64,000 bases of DNA from Xylaria sp. FL1777 (Eukaryota > Ascomycota > Sordariomycetes > Xylariales > Xylariaceae): positions 558,001-622,000 of the forward strand of contig MU400511.1 in the NCBI GenBank assembly GCA_022578965.1. Reading direction: 5' to 3'. A program made the position numbers and the translations under genes. Positions 1-13,160 of the stretch are shown piece after piece (position 1 is the first letter of the stretch; every line of letters begins with the position of its first letter). The notes beneath the pieces were generated by a model. That model saw only the letters and a program-made list of their open reading frames with translations. It had not been told where the DNA came from and searched no databases.

Positions 1-545
1 AAATATTATATAATAATAAAAAAGCAAGTTTAGCAATAAAAAAGTTAAAGTTATATTAAACGTTGTTAATAAATTAAACAAAAAGCAACTTTTAGCTATA
101 AAAAATAAAAATAGCATAAAACGCATTTGTTTTTATAGTTTAAAACTTATAAACAAAACAAATTTGTTTAATTAATTTTAAAAAATCAAACAACTAATAA
201 GCTACGCTATAAAATTAAAAGTATTTAAAGTTTGCTTTTTTATATTAATAATTTATGTATTAGTAAATCTAAAAGCATTAAAAACTTATATTTTAGGTAA
301 ACTATTATAAAAATATCTATAAATTATTATATTGCAATAAGTTATTAAACTAAAAAAAGTCCAAAGTTTAAATAATAAAAATGTTGCAACTAGTTCTTTA
401 GCAAAGCATTATGCTAATTATATAAATAATAGTTAAGTTAATATTATATAATAAAAAAAAAAACAGTTATATATTAATTATTTTTATTAAGAATTAAGTA
501 TAATATAAACTATTTTTATATAGTATTTTTATAGTTTTTATTACT
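1..545. other. AT-rich stretch without a recognisable feature
   Basis: I see no gene, tandem array or terminal repeat here. The stretch is AT-rich with frequent TpA and scattered agc/gct triplets, like the rest of the window. It ends at the target duplication of the hAT-like element. Confidence 0.6.
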
Positions 546-553
546 TATAAAAA

Positions 554-619
554 GGGAATTAATAAGAACGCATGAAGAATTAATAAGGACGCATAATCTT
601 AAGAACGCATGAACTTTTT
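554..619 (+). repeat. Left terminal inverted repeat of hAT-like element
   Basis: These 66 bp match the reverse complement of 4057-4122 with five differences by hand alignment, all transitions. Within the repeat the motif GRACGCATRA occurs three times at about 20-bp spacing, with aattaata between the first copies. Such internal motifs could be transposase-binding sites (inference). Confidence 0.92.
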
Positions 620-2399
620 ATTGGTTAATTTTAAAATTTGCCCTATAGTACTTTTAGCTGTATTAAATTCACTTGTTTTATAGCTGCACTTAATTACATT
701 TAAAAAATCTTTTTTTATTAAACTTTATAACAGTTTATGCAACTTTATTAAATTAAGTCTTCTGTTATTTTTAATGCCTTACTTTTAATACTGTTCTTTT
801 TCTTTATTTTAAATAATGCAATAATGCAGCAAACCAGTTTAATTACTATTTAAACTAGTTTAATTACTATTGCTTAGCTACTTTAATTTTTATTTGCTTT
901 TTTGCTTCTGAATATTTAGCTAAATCTAACGTTTGCTAGCTTTGCTACTTGTTGTTTTTGCGGCTTTAAGCACTAATAATTAACTGTATGTTTAGCGCTA
1001 AATAAATAAACTACTTTTGCTTCTTTTAGCGCTGCTATTATAGCTTTTGCTTTGCTTAAGTTTAGCTAAAGTTGCTTTGTTTTAGCTACTTAATAAATAA
1101 CTTTGTTTTTAGCCCTTAGTTAGCTAAATAGCTAGTAGCTAACTAAGTAGAATTGCAAGCTTTTTAGGAATTAGCTTAGCAGTATTTTTGGGTTAACTAC
1201 AAAGCGTAATAGCAATATTAAAGTTACGGATTAATTAGTAAAGATTTTCTAACGATAATTCCTATAACTGCTAATAAGAATAAATATCTTGTTTATTAAA
1301 AGACTTTTTATTAGCTAGCTTAGCATAAACGTTATAATAGCACAAAATCTTAAGCTTAATAACAACTAAACAGTTATTAGTATAATGCTTAATATTTATT
1401 AGAAAAGGGTTTTTAGCGCTTAGCATTAATTTGCAAGCAATGTAGTATTATAAATTAATAAGATTTAGCTTTTTTAATAATATAACTATTTAAAGCTTTC
1501 TTAAATATTATAAAAAAGGTTTTAAGTATTTGCGTTAAGTTAAAACCTCATTTTAAGCACAAGCTTATTTAAAATCATGCTTTTAATTAGCTATTATTTG
1601 TTATATAGCTTTAATAAAACTATACAAATGATTTATGCTATTTAAAAGATAGCTTTTAACATTATTATTGCTTGCTTTTATGCTAAATATAACTTTAATA
1701 CTAAAGTTGCAATATTTCTAAATATAGCAACATGCTTATTAAAACCTAAAAGGCATATAAGTTTTATAAATATACTATAAAACAGGGCGCTAGTTGTTAA
1801 ACTTTTTGCAAAGCCTAGTTTATGCCTTTTTATGCGCAGCTTTTGTTTTTGCAAACATTACTTTTTTCTACATTATAAAAACGCCTTAGTAATTATAAGG
1901 AATTTCTTTTTTATTAATAAAAGTAGCTTGTATTAGCTGCTTATTAAAAAAGCTTAATTTTATGTATAGTTAGTAAGCAAAAATAGCATTTTTATTTTTG
2001 CTTGTATTAAAGCTACTACTGCTTATATAATAAAAAATTTACTTTTGCTTAGCTTTAAGCAAAACGTTTAAGTTAATATAATATATATAAAGCTACTGCT
2101 ATATAAAAAAAAACTAGTTATTTAATGCAGTTTTTATTGCTTTATTATAGTTAGTTATAATAATACTAAGCTTTTGTATAACATGTTGCGTTATAAAATA
2201 ATAAATACTTTTAGCTAAAAACTAGAAGCTTTTTTTTTTTTTGTTGTTAATTAAGCTAAAAGCAGCATTAAAAACTATTCTTAAGCAGGTTTAACTTGTT
2301 GCTTAAAACAAAAAAAGCTTAAAGCAATTAGTATTATACATATTATTAAAGCTAATAATCTCTAGGAATTGCTTCTATATTTAAAAGCAATAAAAAAAA

Positions 2400-2590
2400 G
2401 TCTAAACTAGGCTAACTAAACGCTGCAGCTTATTATCGGCCTATTTTACTAAATAAAGAACCTTTTGTTTATTAAAAAGCTTTATAAAGGCTGCAGTTAA
2501 GTTATAACTATTTAGCTTATTTTGTTAAACAAGGCTTCAAGCATTATAAATGTTTTATTGCATAAAAATAAACTTATTATATTATTTTTT
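2400..2590 (-). pseudogene. Relic of hAT-type transposase core
   Basis: Read on the minus strand, this stretch gives a frame interrupted by TAA/TAG, with the segment CNKTFIMLEALF followed by a leucine/isoleucine-rich stretch. In hAT transposases an equivalent W-N-x-T-x-x-M-L-E-R-A-L segment lies in the catalytic region. The interruptions fit Gln/Arg/Trp codons lost to C-to-T or G-to-A change. The 297-bp open frame farther upstream on the same strand (2837-3133) lies where the N-terminal part would be, but I cannot recognise a domain in it. Confidence 0.45.
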
Positions 2591-4056
2591 AACTATGCTT
2601 TAAACATTTTAAGCTTTAATACTAATGTAGCAACTAGTTAATATAATAGTTTCCTTTATTGCTTTAGTAAGCTTTTAGTAAAATAAGTAAACAGAAAGGT
2701 CTAAACTTAAGCCATAGTTATATTAATAATGCTTTATATCTTTATATAATTGTAGTAACTAATAACCTTTATTTAAGGCTTTAATAATTAATAACCATTT
2801 GTAGCTAGTTTTCCGGGATTTTTGTTGTTAAAGTCCTTAGCCTTTGCTTAGTTTTAATGTACTATGCTTATTACATTTAATTGTATACCAAATTTGTTGT
2901 TCTTTATATAAATATAAATAATATTTAGTAATACTAAAGCTATTATGTTTAACAAAATTATTAACGTAGTTAAAAAGTATGTTAGCTATAAAAAATGGGT
3001 TGCTTAAAATAAATAAGTTAGAAATTACTTTTAGAACTAAAAACAAAAAACAGTAGCTAGCTAATAAAGTGCTTGCTTTAAATAGCAAAGCTAGTATAAA
3101 AGAAATTTGTTTAAGCAACGCTATTATAAACAAAGCACCTTTAATTAAACTTAGTACAGGTAACTTTGCTAGTAAACTTTAAGGCAATAAATATAAAAAA
3201 AAAAACTTATAGCTATTTAAATTTAATAGTAACTACTTTTATTTGTTTCTTTACTAGTATACACGTTTATATAAACAAACTAAGTTTATGGAAAGCTATT
3301 GCCCTTTTTTTACAACTTTACGAACTAACCTTAAAGCCAATTCAAATTTTTCTTAAATAGCAGTTAGCAAGCTAGCAGTACAAAACAATTTAGCAAACTT
3401 AAATCTTAAAAAAACAAAAGTAAAACTGGCTTTTAAGCTAAGCATAAGCATTTATACACGTTAAAGCTTTAGTAAATTAAAGAAAATATTACTAAAGAAA
3501 ATCTTATAATTAGTATAAATCTTTTATGCTAGCTTGTTAAGTCTTTTATAGCTACGCAAGTATAAAACAGTACTAAAAAAATAAAAATATGCACTAAAGA
3601 TATTATTAAGTGTATTATTGTTGCTAACGCTATAAAATAAAAAAACATTATTATAACTATTACTAAATAAAAAAGATCAGCAAGTTATAGCAGCAATAAA
3701 TAGCCTAGTACGTAAAAAAAGTAAGCAGAAAAAAAAATAACAAAACGTGCGTTGTTTTTTTTAACAATAAAATAAATTATTTAAAGTAAAAGCGCGCCTA
3801 CAAAACAACTAAAACTTGCAAGGTTAAAAAAACATTAAAGAATATAAATATTAATTAATATTGCAAGATTAAAGTACGTAATAAATATGTTGTTAGTATT
3901 AACAAAGTATAAAGCGTAAAATATAAGTGTATAAACAAAATAAAATCAATAAAATGTATAAGAAAAAATATAAAATAAACAACATAGAATACATAGTAAC
4001 GGGAAAGAAAATATGGTATGCACTAACAATTAATTGTTGGACTAATTAAAACGCTA

Positions 4057-4122
4057 AAAAAGTTCATGCGTCCTTAAAATCATGCGTCCCTATTAATTCT
4101 TCATGCGTTCCTATTAATTCCC
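4057..4122 (-). repeat. Right terminal inverted repeat of hAT-like element
   Basis: This is the reverse complement of the left repeat. It is the less mutated copy and keeps GGAACGCATGA, GGGACGCATGA and GGACGCATGA where the left end has A replacing some G. It is followed at once by the target duplication tataaaaa at 4123-4130. Confidence 0.92.
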
Positions 4123-5148
4123 TATAAAAAATACGCTAAGGTTAATAGTACTAATACTTTAATTTAAAATAGCTATAGTATAACATTAAACCAGGTTTAA
4201 AAATGCAATAGCTATTTAAATTATGTTTAAATAGTTAAGCTATAAAATTTTAGTATTTAAGCAATAAACCTAAAAGTAAACAACGTTTAAATTTAAATAA
4301 AAAAGCATTTATTAGCATAGTTTTAAATTTTTTTAGGAAATTTAGTTTAATTTATAGCTTTATATGCTTTTATATTTAAAATAATTCATTAACTGTTTAT
4401 TGCTTTATAAAACTCTTTGTATTATATAGTAATATAAAGCATAAATGTATAAAAATAAACAAGTTTTAATAAAACTATACTTTAACCTTTTTTAAATATA
4501 AAACAACACTTATATTTTTTTAACTTTACTATTAAAGTATTTAATATAAAATATATAACTACTTAATAATATTTAAACAATAGCAAGTATTTATTTAAAC
4601 CTTTTAAAATACTAGCTAAATAAAATTATTTATATTAATATAGTTAATTATATAATTAACTAACTATTGCTTAATTAAATATAACATTTTATATGATTTT
4701 ATTACTAATAATATATAAACAAAATAACCTTTAAAGCTATTTAATTAAACTTTATACCTTTTTTATGTTTTAATTATTATTATAGCTTTTAAAGGCTTAA
4801 CTTTAATTATAAAAAAAGTTTAAAAAGTAAAACTATTTGTAACTCTTAATGCAGATTTTTTAACTTAAATACTAGAATTAATTTAGTTTTAACTTATTGT
4901 TTTTTTAAACCTAAAATTTACTAAATATATTTTTAGTATTATAATAATATATGCTAATATTAATCTTATGCTTAAAATCCTTAAAAATAACATAGTTAAT
5001 AAATTATATTTAGCATAGCACAGTTTTATAGCTTTTAGATCTTTTAAATTAAAAAAATAAAAAACAATAAAAAAATATTAATTTATTTTTAAACAATAAG
5101 TAAATAATAAAAAATTTAACGCTTTTTGTTTTATTATTACAATAGAAC

Positions 5149-5275
5149 TATAAAATAACATATGTTACTAAATATAAAACTATAAAATAGCATGTATTAT
5201 TAAATAAAATAGGGCTATAAAATAATATATGCTACGAAGTATAAAATTATAATATAATATATGCTAATAATGCTT
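5149..5275 (+). repeat. Short tandem array, about 32-bp unit
   Basis: Four imperfect units beginning ctataaaataRYat start near 5149, 5180, 5214 and 5243. Differences are mostly C/T and G/A, so the array existed before, or during, point mutation. Confidence 0.6.
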
Positions 5276-6262
5276 AATATTTATAGTTAAATTTTCTAAA
5301 AAAAAAAGAAAAGAATTAATGCTTTCTGTTTTATTGTTTTAACATACTTATATATTATTAGTGCTTAGTTTAATGTTTAAAGGTTAATTTCTTAATAAAA
5401 TAATACTATAAAATAACATGTGTTATTTATACATTATGTTTGCAGTTAAATTTTAATTATATATTATATAATTCTAAATTTATAAGTTTTAATAAAAAAG
5501 AAGTCTTAAAGTTTATAAACTTATAAAAGCTATTATAATATATTTTTATATAGTAATAAATTTTATTAATAGTTTGATTTGTTTACTTTATATAAGCTTT
5601 TTAAATAATAATAGCATAAACATTATTGCTTTGTTTTATTTTTTTTTGTTTTTTTTTTGTTTACTTTTGTTAGTTTTGTTTTAAGTTATAGTTTTTACCC
5701 TTTAAATCAGTTACTTTTTATATAATTATATTATAGCATTTATAAGTATTTATTGCTTAACTATACTTTTAAAAGTAGCTTAACATTATATAACTAATTT
5801 TATAAATTTATATAAAATATTCTTAAAATAATTAATTAAGCTAATAATTAGTAAACTAAACTATTATAAAGCTTTACTAATATACGTAGCAATTTTAACA
5901 CTTAATAATAAATTAAACTTAGTTAAAAATGTTTATTTAATTTAAAACTAAAATGTTATAAATAACTTAATAATAATTAATGCTTTAGCTTTATAAAAAG
6001 TAAAATATTATATATAATTAGTACTTTTATTATAGTTTATACTTTAATTTCTTTTTAGCTGCTTAAAAATCTAAAAAGGTAATTTAATATTTTTTTACTA
6101 AAGTTTATAAAATATTATATTAAAGTTATAGCTTTTAAATCTTTTTAAAATTTATAAAACTAGTTTTATTAGTTTATTTGCTAAACTTTTAGCTTTATAC
6201 TTAGTATACTTTGCTTAGTAGTTTTAAAGTATAATTTTTAATATATTTTTATTTCTTTAACA

Positions 6263-6266
<4 letters not shown>

Positions 6267-6299
<33 letters not shown>
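6267..6299 (+). repeat. (TA)n microsatellite
   Basis: A nearly pure TA run of about 30 bp. Confidence 0.9.
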
Positions 6300-6300
<1 letters not shown>

Positions 6301-9200
6301 TTATATTAAATAGCTTTTTTAAAGATAACTATACTATATAATAGTTTTTTTATTGCTTTTTTTATACTTTTTATTATAGCTTTTATTTTTTTTTATTAAA
6401 TATTTTAAACTTTATTATAAATTTAAAAGCATAAATTTAATGCAATTAAATTTTTTTTTTATAAGTTATAACTATATTTTACTATTTTCTTTATTTTTTA
6501 TAATAGTAAGCTAGTTTAATAATATAACTTATAATATATAAAACTACTTAAATATAAAGTATAATATAAAACTTAAGTTTACTAGCTACTTAAAAACAGT
6601 TATTAGTTAATATAATGCTTTAGTATATAATATTATTTTTGTTTAGTTAAGCATGTATTAACGTAAAATAATTATAGTAAGCAGCTTAATATATTATAAT
6701 GCGTTTTTTTTTGCTTGTATTAATTTTTGTTTTAAACAAATTACCTTAGAACTAATAAAAACATTATATTAATAAGTAATATTTTAAATTGTTTAAAAAT
6801 CTTTATAAAACTTAGTATATTTATTTCTAATATTAAACAAAACAATTTAAATTAGCATTAGCTTTTTGTAGTAATTATAATTAATGTTATAAATTATATA
6901 TATATTTAATTTACTTAAGAATAAAAACAAAAAGCATTAATTTCTTTTTTTATTTGTTTTTTGTAGTATAACTTAAAAACTAAAGGTTTAGTTTTTATTT
7001 TTGCAGTTATTATTATTTTAACTAAAGTTAATAAAAAACAATAAGTATTAACGTTAGCTTTAATTTATATGTTTAGCTTAATATAACATATTGCTAAAAA
7101 AGTACTTAATAATGCAATTTATTACTAATATATTAATATAATAAATATTATTAATTTTACTAATTATAACAAAAAAAACTTAAATATTAAAAATATAAAC
7201 TTAATAACTTTTATTATTAATTAAAATAAAAAAAACTTTATATTTTGCATTATAGCTAATATAATTAAGTTTGCTAGTACTAAAAAGCTAAGTTTGCTAT
7301 TTATAGCTAGTTTATTATTATTATATTACTAAAAGCATATTTAAAAATAATTAATATTTATTATAGCATTAAAGCATATTAATATAACTATAATTATTAT
7401 TAAAGAAAATATAGCTAACTTAAAAACTAAAACTTTGCTTTATATTTTTTAAATTATAAAATTTATTAATAAAAGTTTATTTATTATTTAATTGCTTATT
7501 ATACTAATATTTCTTAAGTACTTTATTTTTAAAAACAGAAATATAATTAATATTAAAATTAAAAGTATTTTTTGCATACCTTTTAATTAAAGCTTTATTA
7601 AAACAATAATATTAATAATAAACGCTTTAAATATAACGTTATTTTTTAATATTATTAATATAAATACTTTAATATTTTTAACTTAGTTTACTAATTTAAA
7701 AACAACTAATAAAAATAATATTAACTTTAATTTAGCTTTAAATAAAAATAATAATAATAAGGCTATTGCTTTTATGCATAATTTTTATAAAAAGGCTTAT
7801 ATAACTAACAAAAGTATAAAAAATAATATATTGCTTATAATTACGCGTTGCTTAGAACATAGTATTCTAAAGGCCCATAGAAAAAAAGCAATAGTTAAAA
7901 AAAAGAAATAATGGATTTTTTTGTTATATTTTAGCATAAATCAATAAATATTTTTTTTTAAGCTATAAATTCTGTTTTTTGCTTGTTAAGTTATATTAAA
8001 AAAAAATATAAAATTTTATTATATATTATTATTATAGCTATACTACTACTTACTTTATATAATATAATATTATTGTTTACTTTTAACTTTGCTTTTACTT
8101 ATATTTATTTATATTTAGCTATATTTGCACTAATATATTTAACTTTTTATATAAGTTCTAAAACTATTCTTAAAATATATTTTATTATATATTTATTAAG
8201 TTAATAAAGCTAAACTATTATAATATATATTTTAAGTTATATAAAGCTTTAAAACAAATTAAAAAAAGAAAAATATTTATTTTTTTTAATTTGCTATTAT
8301 ATTATAAAAAATATGTTAAATATAAATAATGCTATTAAACTAATGTTTTAAAATCTTAATTTTATTAAGCTTTTTAATAACTTTTTTTTTATTTTTTCTT
8401 TAGTTTTATATATATATTTTTACTGCTATTAATACTATATTTTGCATTATATAATTCTTTAAGTTATTTAAAAACATTAAAAAAATATATAACTAATAAA
8501 ACTTATTTTTAGCCTTTTTTTCTATTGTTTACTACTATACTTTAGTGCTTTGCTATACTATATAAAATAATAGTTTAAAAATTAGTTTTTATATTTAAAT
8601 ATAGCTATATATTTACTTATAATAGTAGTTTTTAAATAAGTAGCTATATATTTTGCTATAAATTTTACTAAAAGTTAAAAAAATAATATATAATAAGATT
8701 AATAAATAAAAAAAATAGTAAATATACTTTAATTTACTTTACTTAATTAAAACTTATATTTTTAAAATAATTATTATTATATTAGGTGTAATATATATTA
8801 TTATTGTTAATTTTGCAATAATAATATTGTTTTATAATAATTATTGATATCCATAGAACTTATTATAGAACTACTAAATATAATAAAGCATGTTAACTAT
8901 ATTTTTAGTTTATTTATTATTTATTTATAACTGATTTTTTTGCGTAAGCTTGAATAGCTATATTAATTGTTTTTATTTAACTAAGTTGCTTACTTTTATA
9001 TACTTAAATATATTTTTATTTTTGCTTTTTTTTTTTCGGCTGTTATATATACATTTTACTTACTTTTTAGTATTTTTGTTTTATTTACTTAAATAAAGAA
9101 CTATAATAGTTTTGTCTTAATTTTTGCGTTTATATATAATCTTTAAAAAGCTATATATTAATAATAAAGTTTAGCTTTTTTTATAGCAGTTATTACATTA

Positions 9201-9573
9201 ACTATTATATTTATATAACCTGCTGCTATTTTAAGATTACGTAAAAATAATTAGCTATACATAAAAAATTTGCGTTATTAATTATTAGTATATAAAGCTT
9301 GCAGTACTTAAGCTATAGCCTTTTTTTCTTTTTTTAAACGCTATTATAATGTATGTTTTGCTATAAAGATTATACGTTAAAATATTTTTTTTTTTAAAGC
9401 TTTAAAACTATAAGCTAAGTAATAGCTCTACTTTTGCGCTTTTTTGTTTAACTTTTAAACATAATAATTATAAACACGTTTATTATTAAAAAGCATATTA
9501 TTTTAAGCAAACTTATTAATAATAAACTTAAATTAAAGCTTTTTTATATTATAAGCTAGTTTAACTTATTTAG
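9201..9573 (+). repeat. Dispersed direct repeat, copy 1
   Basis: It aligns with 11357-11668, most clearly from the segment reading cgttaaaatatt to the one reading ataagctagtttaa. Differences are mainly C/T and G/A. This copy has about 50-60 extra bases around 9265-9325. The copies lie about 2.1 kb apart in the same orientation and enclose a LINE fragment and a tandem array. They could be remnant LTRs or a segmental duplication. I could not find clear TG/CA ends or target duplications. Confidence 0.7.
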
Positions 9574-9975
9574 TATGCTATTAAAAATGTTTGTTTTTAA
9601 AGTAAAGTTAAGTTATAAAAAAATAGTTATTAAGTTATAGTTATAAATAAAAGCTTAATATTATTAATTTTTAAGTTTTTTTTAAAAGTATTAAAAAAGA
9701 ACTTATTTTTATATAATAAATATTAAACTATTTTTTTATAATTAAGCTTTTTTTATTTTATTATAACTTTAGTTTTTACTAAAATAACTCTTTTTAAAAT
9801 GCTTTATTTTTAAGGCATAATAGTGCTTTTTTTTTTAAGTTTACTAAGTGTTTTAATATATAAAGCATAATTTATAGTTATTAAAGATATTTTAGTTTGC
9901 AAAGTTAGCTGCTTTTATTTTTCTTTTTTTTTTTTTTTTTTTTAAGCGTTTTATTATTTAAGTTTTTGTTTCTTA

Positions 9976-10028
9976 GAATTATTAAAAAAGTACTTTTGCT
10001 TTTTTTGCTAGCTTTCTTTTTTTTACCC

Positions 10029-10062
<34 letters not shown>

Positions 10063-10160
10063 AATTGCTTTTATTGCTATTTTTAATACTAGTTTAATAG
10101 TTACGTTTATTAACTTGTTCTGTTTGTTTTTTATTTAATTATTTAGCAAAAGACTTTTAA
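9976..10160 (-). mobile_element. LINE fragment with internal deletion
   Basis: Bases 9976-10058 match 58806-58895 of the large LINE. Bases 10060-10160 match about 60436-60545 of the same LINE. So about 1.5 kb is missing, with the join inside a long T run. On the minus strand the second block reads NKQNKLINVTIKLV, the same reverse-transcriptase segment (the G-x-R-x-x-R-S-T region) as in the larger copy, with Arg/Ser codons changed as RIP would change them. This fragment lies on the minus strand like the larger copy. Confidence 0.78.
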
Positions 10161-10876
10161 GCTTAGCTATTTAATTTTAAACAAAAATAATAGCTAAAGA
10201 CTTATTATTATTATTAAACAAACAAATTACTTTAAGTATGCAAAACTTACTAAAAAATCTAAACCTTAAAATATTTCTAGCAAAAAATCTTTAAGCTTAG
10301 CTATTTAATCTTAAACAAAAATAATAGCTAAAAACTTGCTATTATTATTAAATAAATTGCCTTAAGTATGCAAAACTTACTAAATAATTTAAACTTTAAG
10401 TTATTTATATAAACAAAAGCTTATAATTTGTTTAAAAAAGATTATACTAAATATAAAAAGCAAATAAAACATAAAGTTTAATTAAGTTTATAGGTTTTTT
10501 TAAACAAAAATAATAGCTAAAAACTTACTATTACTATTAAACAAATTATTTTAAGCGTATAAAACTTATTAAATAATTTAAATTTTAAGTTATTTATATA
10601 AATAAAAGCTTACAATTTATTTAAAAAAAATTATGCTAAATATAAAAAGCAAATAAAACATAAAGTTTAATTAAATTTATAAGTTTTCTTAAATAAAAAT
10701 AATAATTAAAAACTTACTATTATTATTAAATAAATTACTTTAAGCATATAAAACTTATTAAATAATTTAAACCTTAAATTACTTGCATAAATAAAAGCTT
10801 ATAATTTGTTTAAAAAAAATTGCATTAAATATAAAAAGCAAATAAAACATAAAGTTTAATTAAATTTATAAGTTTT
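10143..10876 (+). repeat. Tandem array of 134- and 189-bp units
   Basis: The motif aaaYaaaaataataRYtaaaRac recurs at about 10179, 10313, 10502 and 10691, giving spacings of about 134, 189 and 189 bp. The last full unit ends near 10876. The first two units start with tagcaaaa and cttagctattt, the same words as the adjoining LINE sequence (60519-60546). The array therefore seems to have grown out of LINE-derived DNA. Units differ mostly by transitions. Confidence 0.8.
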
Positions 10877-11356
10877 TTTTATTAAAGCTATAACTATTTA
10901 TAAAGCTAAAAAAAGAATTTATATTAATTTTAAACTTTTTTTTTATAAACGTTAAATTAGTAGCAAGTTTAATAGCTTAAAAATAATATTATATGCTATA
11001 AGTAATGCTTATTTAAGCTTTATAATTAAACATTTTGCTAAAAAACAATATAGCTAAAATGCTTATACTATTATTAAAAATAAAAGCATTTATAGCTTAA
11101 AAAGTTATTATAACAGTAAAAATACTAATAACTATTTTTATAAAAATATAACTAAAAGTAATAATATTTTTGTTATTTTTTTAAAGCATTAGCGTTATAG
11201 CTATAACTTTAGCTTTTTTTATAATAAAACGCTTACTAGAAGTTTTAATATTATTATTTAAGCTATTATTTCTATTATTATTAAAAAAATTTAATAAAGC
11301 AAAAGTAATTAGTGCAATATATTTATAGCTTTACGTTTTAGTATTAAATGTTTAAT

Positions 11357-11668
11357 TATATTAGCTATTATTATATTTATGCAACTTATTATTATTTTAA
11401 AATTACATAAAAACAATTAACTATATATAAATGTTACTATAATATATGCTGCTTTATAAAAATTATGCGTTAAAATATCTTTTTTTTTAAAGCTTTAAAA
11501 TTATAAGCTAAGCAATAGCTTTGCTTTTATGCTTATTTGCTTAACTTTTAAACATAATATAAATATGTTTATTATTAAAAAGCATGTTATTTTAAGCAAA
11601 CCTATTAATAATAAACTTAAGCTAAAGCTTTTTTATGTTATAAGCTAGCTTAATTTACTTAGTATATT
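11357..11668 (+). repeat. Dispersed direct repeat, copy 2
   Basis: This is the shorter partner of the repeat at 9201-9573. It keeps cytosines in places where copy 1 reads T and the reverse, which is the pattern of independent point mutation of two former duplicates. Confidence 0.7.
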
Positions 11669-11905
11669 TATTACTGTTTTAGCTACTAAAATACTTAATT
11701 ATATATTGCTATAAACCTTAGAAAATTAAAAGTATAAATGTTTTTTAAAAAAAGATGAAAAAAAAAAGAAACGTATAGCAGCTAATAAAAAAAAGCAAAA
11801 AAAAAAAGCTAAAGTTTATGCAGCTTTTATATTAAAAACAAAAACAAAAATGTTAATACTTTTTATACTAAAGTAAAAAAAGCGCAAATAATTAAATAAA
11901 ACAAA

Positions 11906-11942
11906 AAAGCTTGCTTATTAGTTTGTATAATAAGCAAGCTTT
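11906..11942. repeat. Perfect 15-bp hairpin
   Basis: Arms 11906-11920 (aaagcttgcttatta) and 11928-11942 are exact reverse complements around the 7-base loop gtttgta. A perfect stem surviving in heavily mutated DNA is unusual. The function is unknown. Confidence 0.85.
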
Positions 11943-13017
11943 AATAAAAACAAACTAGCTAATGTTTTTTTGCTACTTATTAAAACAAATAAGCTATTAT
12001 TATTAACTTTTAAAAAAAAGTTAATATAAGCTTTAATAAATTTAAATAATTTAAAAAAAACTAATATAAATTAAGCTACTAATATAGCTAAATAGTTTTT
12101 AAGCAGTAATAAGTATAATAGTAATTTTTAAATTGCTAAAAACTTAAGCAAGCTAAATAAAAACATTGCTAATTTATTTGTAGCAACTTAAAATAAATGC
12201 TTTAAATATATAGCTAAAGCTTTTAAAATAACTTAAATAAAACATTTAAAAACTAAAATAAAAGTTCTTTTTATTAATTTATACTTTAGCAATAAAATAG
12301 CTACTTATAAGCATTATATAAAAAGCTTAGCTATAAAAAAGTTAATTTAACAAGCAATAATAAAAATTAAAACTTTTATTTAAAATGTAAAAATTTAAAA
12401 AGCTAAGAATTAACTTAAAAGCAAATTTATAAGCAACAAAAAAAGCATAGCTAAAAAAGATTTAACGTTAAAACTGGACTTTTAGCTAAAAAAGTAATTA
12501 AAAGAAAAAAAACCTAAAATTACGCTTAAAAAAAAATAAATAAGCATATAAATCTAAACTAAAATAAGTAATAGCTATTTAGCTATAGCTAAACAAAAGC
12601 TTAGCAAAAATAAAGCTTTTAAAAAATATAATAAGCTATTAAAGCATAAAGCAATTATAATAATACAAATATATACTAAAAAAATAAGTTTAAAGGCGTT
12701 TTTATATAAAAAAAAGGTTTTAAGTTTCTTTATGCTTTTTTATAAATGTATAAAAAAAAAAGAAACTTTTTAATACGTAGTTTTACGTTATAACTTATTG
12801 CAAAAAAAAAAAAAGCAGCTATAAAAAAGCTTTGCAGCTAAGCTACTATAAACTAAAAAAGACCTAAAAATAGCTAATATAATAAAAAAGCAACTAAACA
12901 AATTATAAAAAGTATTATAGCGCTATTAATCTTTTTTTTTTAAAAACAACAATAATAAAAACATATAAAAAAAATAACGTTATAATAAGAAACCTTTCTT
13001 AAGAAAAAAAAAAAAAG

Positions 13018-13160
13018 CTTTATAAAAAAAACAAAAATATAAATAAAGTATATAAAGCTTTTAAAAAAAAAACAAAAACTAATAAAGTATATAAAGCGTT
13101 TTAAAGCAAAGCAAAAACTAATAAAATATATAAAGCTTTAAAAAAAAAAAAAAACAAATA
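13018..13160 (+). repeat. Tandem array, about 47-bp unit
   Basis: Three units share aaYaaagtatataaagc followed by an A-rich run with caaaaacta. They differ by transitions and by A-run length. Confidence 0.65.

Larger units (their letters stand above)
554..4122 (-). mobile_element. Degenerate hAT-like DNA transposon, 3,569 bp
   Basis: The ends are 66-bp inverted repeats starting GGGAATTAATA. They are flanked on both sides by the identical octamer tataaaaa (546-553 and 4123-4130). An 8-bp target duplication and a length near 3.6 kb are typical of the hAT superfamily. The interior has no usable open frame. On the minus strand around 2400-2590 a stop-riddled frame contains CNKTFIMLEALF, which resembles the conserved W-N-(S/K)-T-(Y/F)-x-M-L-E-R-A-L segment of fungal hAT transposases. 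The Trp position reads Cys, which RIP alone would not explain. The ends and the duplication are directly visible. The superfamily rests on duplication length plus one weak protein match. A Mutator-like element is the main alternative, but it usually leaves 9 bp. Confidence 0.82.
4131..9200. other. AT-rich desert with simple repeats, no gene
   Basis: About 5 kb of very AT-rich DNA. The open frame at 7983-8204 encodes only a hydrophobic Ile/Leu/Tyr string, as expected by chance in TA-rich DNA. I see no terminal repeats, RNA gene or conserved protein motif. A slightly less degraded patch with CC, GG and CA lies at about 7850-7920. Two short arrays inside are listed separately. Confidence 0.6.

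Noticed and set aside
7983..8204. 73-codon hydrophobic frame as a membrane protein
   Set aside because: It is an Ile/Leu/Tyr string expected by chance from TA-rich DNA. No start context, neighbour or conserved feature supports it.
9201..11668. The 9201 and 11357 repeats as LTRs of one small element
   Set aside because: I found no TG/CA ends or matching target duplications, and the copies differ by an internal length change. They are listed as a dispersed repeat only.
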